Shown in pieces: positions 24,082-29,181 of a stretch of 29,181 bases of DNA (the first letter of the stretch is position 1; each line of letters begins with the position of its first letter). The stretch is from Lachnospiraceae bacterium AM48-27BH (GTDB taxonomy: Bacteria; Bacillota; Clostridia; Lachnospirales; Lachnospiraceae). The DNA is taken from the NCBI GenBank assembly GCA_003478355.1, contig QUFC01000048.1, forward strand, positions 1-29,181, in the 5' to 3' direction. The notes beneath the pieces were generated by a model. The model was not told the DNA's origin and searched no databases. It was given only the letters and a program-made list of their open reading frames with translations. The translations under genes were made by a program, and so were the position numbers.

Positions 24082-24813
24082 TTAAGCCTCTACGTTCTCC
24101 TCAGCCTCAGCAGCCTCAACTTCAGCAGCTTCGCCCTGGTTAGCCTCGATAACAGCGTCAGCCATCTTAGCTACGATCAGCTTAACGGCTCTGATTGCGT
24201 CATCGTTGCCTGGGATTACATAATCTAACTCTTCTGGATCACAGTTTGTATCGCAGATACCGATTAACGGGATACCCAGAGTATGAGCTTCCTGTACGCA
24301 GATTCTCTCTTTCTTAGGATCTACGATGAAGATAGCATCCGGAATCTTCTTCATTTCTTTGATTCCGCCTAAGTTCTTCTCCAGTTTCTCCCACTCTTTC
24401 TTGATCTGGATAACTTCTTTCTTTGGCAGTACATCGAATGTACCATCAACAGACATGGTCTCGATCTCTTTCAGTCTTGCGATTCTGCTCTGGATAGTCT
24501 TGAAGTTGGTCAGCATACCGCCTAACCATCTCTCATTTACATAGAACATGTTGCAACGCTCTGCCTCAGTCTTGATTGCATCCTGAGCCTGTTTCTTAGT
24601 ACCAACGAACAGGATTGTTCCGCCGTTTGCAGCGATATCAGAGATTGCATTGTAAGCCTCGTCAACTTTACCTACAGATTTCTGTAAGTCGATGATGTAG
24701 ATACCATTTCTCTCAGTGTAGATGTATGGAGCCATCTTAGGGTTCCATCTTCTTGTCTGGTGACCAAAGTGTACACCTGCTTCCAGCAGCTGTTTCATAG
24801 AAATAACGCTCAT
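24082..24813 (-). CDS. rpsB: 30S ribosomal protein S2
   Basis: Small-subunit ribosomal protein, 243 residues. Family signatures are [22 protein letters not shown] at the N-terminus (quoted as start [12 protein letters not shown]), [27 protein letters not shown] and [13 protein letters not shown] Glu/Ala-rich C-terminal tail is typical of Firmicutes. GGAGG lies seven bases before the start at 24813. It is transcribed from its own strong promoter at 24923-24951 through a leader of about 100 nt, then into tsf. Confidence 0.98.
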   Translation of the reverse strand: MSVISMKQLLEAGVHFGHQTRRWNPKMAPYIYTERNGIYIIDLQKSVGKVDEAYNAISDIAANGGTILFVGTKKQAQDAIKTEAERCNMFYVNERWLGGMLTNFKTIQSRIARLKEIETMSVDGTFDVLPKKEVIQIKKEWEKLEKNLGGIKEMKKIPDAIFIVDPKKERICVQEAHTLGIPLIGICDTNCDPEELDYVIPGNDDAIRAVKLIVAKMADAVIEANQGEAAEVEAAEAEENVEA

Positions 24814-24922
24814 TTTTTTGCCTCCATTTGGTTTTTTTACTTCCGCCTGTGTCTTATGCTTCCTCAGGAACCGCCATGGGCACCACCTTCAGAATCGACA
24901 GACGTGTTTTTTCAGCCTTTTG

Positions 24923-24951
24923 AATATAACATAGGACTGGGGATTATGCAA
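24923..24951 (-). promoter_or_regulatory. rpsB-tsf promoter
   Basis: The minus strand has TTGCAT (24946-24951), a 17-bp spacer and TATATT (24923-24928). It gives a leader of about 103 nt before rpsB. The leader contains a GAAGGTGG-ATG-GCG mini-frame of 7 codons and a GGTTCC/GGAAGC stem. Whether it is an S2 autoregulatory leader cannot be decided by eye. Confidence 0.75.
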
Positions 24952-24954
24952 GAG

Positions 24955-24989
24955 TTTTTTCTAAAAATGCTTGACATTTTTTCTAAAAA
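24955..24989 (-). repeat. Twin A/T-tract repeats upstream of the rpsB promoter
   Basis: The 13-mer TTTTTTCTAAAAA occurs exactly twice (24955-24967 and 24977-24989), a period of 22 bp or about two helical turns, immediately upstream of the -35. This resembles a phased UP element for RNA polymerase alpha subunits. Confidence 0.55.
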
Positions 24990-25022
24990 ATTGCATTCTC
25001 CCGCAAATCCACCGGATGAAAC

Positions 25023-25059
25023 AAAAAGTAAGAAAAACCCTGCCGCAAATACGGCAGGG
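25023..25059 (-). terminator. codY terminator
   Basis: A perfect 8-bp GC-rich stem CCCTGCCG/CGGCAGGG with a 6-base loop (25038-25059), followed on the minus strand by TTTTTCTTACTTTTTG. It lies 20 bp after the codY stop and insulates rpsB from codY. Confidence 0.9.
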
Positions 25060-25078
25060 CATAAAACTCTCTTTTCTA

Positions 25079-25855
25079 TTATTTTGATGCTTTGATATTC
25101 TTCAGTTCATCAAATACCACATCATTCAGAACCTTTATATAAGTACCCTTCATACCAGAGGAACGGGACTCAATGACACCGGCACTCTCAAATTTTCTTA
25201 ATGCATTGACAATCACTGACCTTGTAATGCCTACCCGGTCTGCGATCTTGCTGGCTACCAGGATTCCCTCGTTGCCATCCAGTTCTTCAAAGATATGAGT
25301 GATCGCTTCCAGTTCAGAGAATGATAAGGTACTGATCGCTGATTTTACGATCTGGACTTTACGGTTCTCCTCTGCATTCTCCTCATTCACGGAACGCATC
25401 ATCTCCAGACCAACTACTGTAGTACCATATTCACTTAAGATAATGTCATCAATATCATACTGGGAATTCTCTTTGTAAATGAATAAGGTTCCCAGACGCT
25501 CTCCTGCAATATCGATCGGAGTGATAATTGCCTGATATTTCTTAACATATTCCTCTGCAAATCCCAAGGTTGCAAGATTCACATTCTCCTTGGTAGAAAG
25601 AATACTTAACAGGCGCTCGTTGAGCATCTTGTCAACAAACCCACCTAAATGTTCGTCGATCAGTTCTTCGATCTCATCAACTCCCGGCCAGGTTCCAATG
25701 CCAAGAACCTTCCCTTTCTTGCTGATGACCAGAATATTGGATTCCAGGATTTCACTCAGAACTTTGCAGATATCGTTAAATACCACTTTGTTGGAGTTGT
25801 TATTATGCAGCAATTTACCAATTTTACGTGTTTTGTCTAATAACTGAACGCTCAT
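25079..25855 (-). CDS. codY: Global repressor CodY
   Basis: GTP- and branched-chain-amino-acid-sensing global repressor of nutrient-limitation genes, cytoplasmic, 258 residues, the usual length. The N-terminal GAF ligand-binding domain begins MSVQLLDKTRKIGKLL. The C-terminal winged helix-turn-helix covers about residues 200-245 (ASKIADRVGITRSVIVNALRK is its core; VIESRSSGMKGTYI follows). It is downstream of topA and dprA, as in many clostridia, and has its own promoter and terminator. Its start codon overlaps by ATGA the stop of a 15-codon upstream ORF, and its own GAAGGGGG site is rather far (11 bases), so translational coupling is possible. Confidence 0.97.
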   Translation of the reverse strand: MSVQLLDKTRKIGKLLHNNNSNKVVFNDICKVLSEILESNILVISKKGKVLGIGTWPGVDEIEELIDEHLGGFVDKMLNERLLSILSTKENVNLATLGFAEEYVKKYQAIITPIDIAGERLGTLFIYKENSQYDIDDIILSEYGTTVVGLEMMRSVNEENAEENRKVQIVKSAISTLSFSELEAITHIFEELDGNEGILVASKIADRVGITRSVIVNALRKFESAGVIESRSSGMKGTYIKVLNDVVFDELKNIKASK

Positions 25856-25899
25856 TTTCGGAAAAACCCCCTTCTTGTTTTAAAAGGAATCACACTCAT
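25852..25899 (-). CDS. 15-codon leader ORF overlapping the codY start
   Basis: ATG at 25899 is preceded by AGGTGG with 8-base spacing and encodes MSVIPFKTRRGFFRK. Its TGA shares bases with the codY ATG (ATGA at 25852-25855). The frame starts about 20 bp downstream of the predicted codY -10. It could be a leader peptide that couples or tunes codY translation; no function is known to me. Confidence 0.45.
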   Translation of the reverse strand: MSVIPFKTRRGFFRK

Positions 25900-25924
25900 A
25901 GGATCATCCACCTGTAATATCTGA

Positions 25925-25953
25925 ATTGTAACATATCTTTCCGAAAATAACAA
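25925..25953 (-). promoter_or_regulatory. codY promoter with CodY-box-like spacer
   Basis: The minus strand has TTGTTA (25948-25953), a 17-bp spacer and TACAAT (25925-25930) with an extended TG. The segment TCTTTCCGAAAATAA (25936-25950, plus strand), inside the spacer, matches the CodY consensus AATTTTCWGAAAATT at 11 of 15 positions. A second 11/15 match lies at 25853-25867 over the start codon. Confidence 0.6.
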
Positions 25954-25981
25954 CAGTTATTAGAGATTTTTGAATCTTTAA

Positions 25982-28069
25982 CTATTCTTCTGATTTTGTT
26001 TTCAAATTTTTGGAATAGCCACACTGTTCATTGCTGCACAGCAATTTGTTACCTTTTTCTACCATATAGCTGCCACATTCTGGACATTTTTCTGTAGATG
26101 GCTTCTGCCAGGACATAAAATCACAATCTGGATTATTCTCACAGCCATAATACTTTCTGCCCTTCTTGGTCTTCTTGATCACAACTTCCTTTCCGCATTT
26201 TGGACAAGGAATTCCTGTTTTCTCGAAATACGGCATGGTATTCTTGCACTCTGGGAATCCAGGACATGCCAGAAATTTTCCATGAGGACCATACTTGATC
26301 ACCATATGACGTCCGCACTGGTCGCATACTTCGTCACTGACCTCATCTGCGATCGTTACAGATTCCAGTTCCTTCTCTGCTTTCTTTACAGCCTCGTCCA
26401 GATCCGGGTAAAAGTTTCTGACTACCGTTTTCCAGTCTACAGTACCCTCTCCCACACTGTCTAACAGATACTCCATATTAGCAGTAAACTGCAGATCCAC
26501 AATGCTTGGGAAATTCTCTTTCATGATCCGGTTTACCACTTCACCAAGCTCCGTCACGTAAAGGTTTTTATTTTCTTTTGCCACATATCTTCTGGCAATA
26601 ATGGTGGTAATCGTTGGCGCATAGGTACTTGGGCGGCCAATCCCCTGCTCTTCCAGAGCCTTTACTAAGGATGCCTCTGTATAATGGGCTGGTGGCTGGG
26701 TAAAATGCTGGCTGCTGTCTAATTTTTCCAATGTCAGCTCCATACCAGGCTCCAGCTTGCCAATCAGGGCGTTTGACTGCTCTTTCTCGTCCTCTTCTGC
26801 ATAAACCGACATAAAACCGTCAAAGGAAAGCTTCGATGCAGACAAATGGAACTCATAATCCGAAGCCTTTACCTTCACACTGACCGTATCATAAATCGCC
26901 GGCTCCATGCGGCTTGCGGTAAAACGCTTCCAGATCAGCTGATACAGGCGGAACTGGTCCCTTGGGAGAGAATCCTTTACACTTGCGGGTGTTAAGGTAA
27001 TATCCGTTGGACGGATGGCCTCGTGAGCATCCTGGATCTTAGCTCCGCCTTTCTTTGCAGTCTCACCTTCAGAAACATACTTCTCGCCGTAATTCTGACC
27101 GATATAGGCTCTTGCCGCCTGATCTGCCTCTTCTGCTACACGGGTAGAATCCGTTCTCAGATATGTGATCAACGCAATGGTTCCATGTCCCTTTACCTCC
27201 ACGCCCTCGTAAAGCTGCTGTGCCAGACGCATGGTCTTCTGTGTAGAGAAATTTAAGACCTTGGATGCCTCCTGCTGCATGGTACTGGTGGTAAATGGGA
27301 TTGGCGGCTTCTTGGTCCGCTCACCATGCTTTACCTCATCCACCACATAATGGGCATTCTCCAGGTTCTTTAAGATCTGATCCAGTTCTTTTTTGTTATG
27401 GATCGCCACTTTTCCATCAGCTGTTCCATAAAATTTCGCAATTAAAGGTTTCTTTGCATGGCCATCTGTTAAATCAGCATCCAGATTCCAGTATTCTTCC
27501 GGAATAAACGCGTTGATCTCTTCTTCACGATCACAGATCATACGCAATGCTACAGACTGTACTCTTCCGGCGCTCAGACCGCGTTTTACCTTCGCCCATA
27601 ACAACGGGCTGATGCTGTAGCCTACCATACGGTCCAGAATTCTTCTGGTCTGCTGGGCATCTACCAGATTCATATCGATCTGACGCGGAGCCTTTAAAGA
27701 AGACTTTACCGCGTTCTTCGTAATCTCATTGAAGCTGATCCGGTAAACCTTTTTATCTTTTAACTCATCCAGCTTTAATGCTTTCATCAGGTGCCATGAA
27801 ATTGCTTCTCCCTCACGGTCCGGGTCAGTTGCCAGATAGATCACATCTGCCTTCTTTACTTCCTTGCGAAGTCTGGCAAGCACATCACCTTTTCCCCTGA
27901 TCGTAATATATTTCGGCTCAAAATCATTCTCCGGGCCAATTCCCATCTGGCTCTTTGGAAGATCTCTCACATGTCCGCCAGATGCGTCCACTTCATAATT
28001 TGTCCCCAAAAATTTTTTAATCGTCTTTACCTTTGCCGGTGACTCTACGATCACCAAATATTTTGCCAT
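25982..28069 (-). CDS. topA: DNA topoisomerase I (type IA)
   Basis: Relaxes negatively supercoiled DNA by single-strand passage, 695 residues. The N-terminal Toprim domain starts MAKYLVIVESPAKVKTIKKF, with the acidic DPDREGEAISWH motif. The catalytic Tyr303 lies in TYLRTDSTRVAEE. Three C-terminal C4 zinc modules follow at about residues 590-690 (CDQCGRHM/CPGFPEC, CPKCGKEV/CENNPDC, CPECGSYM/CSNEQC). GAGGTG lies five bases before the start. It is 21 bp downstream of dprA, so the two are co-transcribed. No terminator is seen before the codY promoter, so readthrough into codY is possible. Confidence 0.98.
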   Translation of the reverse strand: MAKYLVIVESPAKVKTIKKFLGTNYEVDASGGHVRDLPKSQMGIGPENDFEPKYITIRGKGDVLARLRKEVKKADVIYLATDPDREGEAISWHLMKALKLDELKDKKVYRISFNEITKNAVKSSLKAPRQIDMNLVDAQQTRRILDRMVGYSISPLLWAKVKRGLSAGRVQSVALRMICDREEEINAFIPEEYWNLDADLTDGHAKKPLIAKFYGTADGKVAIHNKKELDQILKNLENAHYVVDEVKHGERTKKPPIPFTTSTMQQEASKVLNFSTQKTMRLAQQLYEGVEVKGHGTIALITYLRTDSTRVAEEADQAARAYIGQNYGEKYVSEGETAKKGGAKIQDAHEAIRPTDITLTPASVKDSLPRDQFRLYQLIWKRFTASRMEPAIYDTVSVKVKASDYEFHLSASKLSFDGFMSVYAEEDEKEQSNALIGKLEPGMELTLEKLDSSQHFTQPPAHYTEASLVKALEEQGIGRPSTYAPTITTIIARRYVAKENKNLYVTELGEVVNRIMKENFPSIVDLQFTANMEYLLDSVGEGTVDWKTVVRNFYPDLDEAVKKAEKELESVTIADEVSDEVCDQCGRHMVIKYGPHGKFLACPGFPECKNTMPYFEKTGIPCPKCGKEVVIKKTKKGRKYYGCENNPDCDFMSWQKPSTEKCPECGSYMVEKGNKLLCSNEQCGYSKNLKTKSEE

Positions 28070-28090
28070 ACCGACACCTCTTCAACTACT

Positions 28091-29167
28091 TCATGATAAC
28101 TTTTTCACATAATAGTGATTAACCGGCTGCTGGATATACCCCTTGGTTTCAAGCTCCAGCAGTAAAATCATAACTTCCCCTAATGGCAAACCACTTTCTT
28201 CCACCACCTGATCAATATATTTCGGGTGGAAATCCAAGCAACTATACACCATTTTTTCATTCTTGGCAAGCCCATTCTTATTTTTTTCACGAAGTCTTAA
28301 CTTTTTCCCAATCTGAAAATAGTCAAAAATGTCGTCCGGCGATGTCAAAATTCCAGCTCCCTGTTGGATCAGCTGATTGCATCCCATGCTTAAATGATCC
28401 GTGATCTGTCCAGGTACTGCATAAATCTCCTTCCCCTGTTCCAGTCCCTGTTCCACGGTGATCAGAGAACCGCTTTTTTCCCTTGCCTCAACCACGATGA
28501 TCACATCAGCCAGTCCACTGATCAGACGGTTTCTCATAGGGAAATGACTGGCCATAGGCGCAGTTCCCAGTGGGAATTCTGAGATCACGCCGCCCTGCCT
28601 CTGCATCTGCTCATACAGTCTCCAATGCCCTTTGGGATAACATACATCAACACTACTGCCTAATATTGCAAAAGTCTTCCCATCGACATCTAATGCGCCC
28701 TGATGACCAGCTCCATCAATTCCCAATGCCAATCCACTGACAATCTGGATTCCGGCACTGCCAAACTCTCTTCCTAACATTCCAGCCACCTGCATTCCGT
28801 AGCTGGTACAGTCTCTGGCGCCGATCACTGCTGCTGTAGGAATGTCATCATCCGGCAGATTCCCCTTCACATAAAGGCCAACTGGCCAGTCATAGATCTT
28901 TTTCAATCTCTCTGGATACTCACTGTCAAAAAAGGGGACAAAATGAATTCCCTTCTCAGAAAGCCGATGATATTCTTCCTGACACCTGACCAAATCCTTC
29001 TTATGCTCCTGAATTCTGACAAGATCCGCCTCCCTCAGGCTTTCTTCCTGTCTCAATTGTTTTTCTTCTATACTATAAATGAGCAAGTTCGTGATTTTGC
29101 ATAAAAGAAAGACACCTCGATTCCATGTGTTGTATAATGAAAGTGCCAAAACAAACATTTGCAACAT
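28091..29167 (-). CDS. dprA: DNA processing protein DprA (5' end uncertain)
   Basis: Rossmann-like single-stranded DNA-binding protein that loads RecA during natural transformation. The core is clear: GIHFVPFFDSEYPERL, AVIGARDCTSYG, IVSGLALGIDGAGHQGAL, FAILGSSVDVCYPKGH, ISEFPLGTAPMASHFPMRNRLISGL (read as PMRNRLISGL) and a C-terminal winged-helix segment. The start is doubtful. The ATG at 29167 has no ribosome binding site. The first 33 or so residues do not resemble the usual DprA N-terminal helical domain, and recognisable similarity begins near IYSIEEKQLR. Another ATG at 29102 has GAGGTG upstream but is in a different frame. The gene may be frameshifted, or may begin beyond the window edge. 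Confidence 0.85.
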   Translation of the reverse strand: MLQMFVLALSLYNTWNRGVFLLCKITNLLIYSIEEKQLRQEESLREADLVRIQEHKKDLVRCQEEYHRLSEKGIHFVPFFDSEYPERLKKIYDWPVGLYVKGNLPDDDIPTAAVIGARDCTSYGMQVAGMLGREFGSAGIQIVSGLALGIDGAGHQGALDVDGKTFAILGSSVDVCYPKGHWRLYEQMQRQGGVISEFPLGTAPMASHFPMRNRLISGLADVIIVVEAREKSGSLITVEQGLEQGKEIYAVPGQITDHLSMGCNQLIQQGAGILTSPDDIFDYFQIGKKLRLREKNKNGLAKNEKMVYSCLDFHPKYIDQVVEESGLPLGEVMILLLELETKGYIQQPVNHYYVKKLS

Positions 29168-29181
29168 TTACGAAAGAAGGT

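Noticed and set aside
25962..25977. Possible topA terminator
   Set aside because: Only a 5-bp AGATT/AATCT stem without a T-run, so not called.
1..29181. tRNA, rRNA, CRISPR arrays, prophage or defence genes
   Set aside because: No cloverleaf, rRNA-like stretch, spaced repeat array, integrase, transposase or known defence domain was seen by reading both strands.

Overview
The window looks like a chromosomal segment of an anaerobic, low-to-mid GC Firmicute, most likely a gut Lachnospiraceae. The support is the gene order dprA-topA-codY-rpsB-tsf, the TEAA/ETT-rich linkers of its lipoproteins, a monomeric-type [FeFe]-hydrogenase, YesM/YesN-type two-component genes and strong AGGAGG ribosome binding sites. 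Genus cannot be fixed from the sequence alone. No tRNA, rRNA, CRISPR array or complete insertion sequence was seen.

Layout. 181-2256 (+) is a glycogen-debranching GlgX. It is convergent with a frameshifted DUF3298-type lipoprotein (2213-3858, -). Next on the minus strand come a VanW/G5 cell-envelope protein with a shifted C-terminal tail, an [FeFe]-hydrogenase with its own promoter and terminator, a MATE transporter behind a palindromic operator, and a frameshifted LOR/SDH-family protein. A truncated and frameshifted ROK gene lies at 10122-10807 (+).

The metabolic core, 10814-21026, reads as one catabolic locus. On the minus strand lie a solute-binding lipoprotein, two sugar-type ABC permeases and a cytoplasmic glycerophosphodiester phosphodiesterase. 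A YesM-like histidine kinase and YesN-like AraC response regulator diverge from the binding protein. They converge on a cytoplasmic formylglycine-type sulfatase, which is divergent from a second AraC regulator across a palindrome-rich 304-bp region. No transporter ATPase or sulfatase-maturating enzyme is present, so both must come from elsewhere. A likely job is sensing, importing and processing a sulfated or phosphodiester-substituted glycan or glycoside; the substrate is unknown. A 133-bp MITE with an 8-bp target duplication sits between the binding-protein gene and the permeases.

21055-29167 (all -) holds a PatB/MalY-like C-S lyase, a single-domain LytTR regulator with a palindrome next to its promoter, then the housekeeping block tsf, rpsB, codY, topA and dprA. 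Promoters and terminators are clear for rpsB, codY and tsf. A 15-codon ORF with its own ribosome binding site overlaps the codY start.

Four genes (lipoprotein, VanW, LOR/SDH, ROK) each become contiguous if exactly one base is added at a short G or C run. This is either clustered gene decay or, as likely, systematic single-base deletion errors in the assembly, and it affects how those four products should be read.
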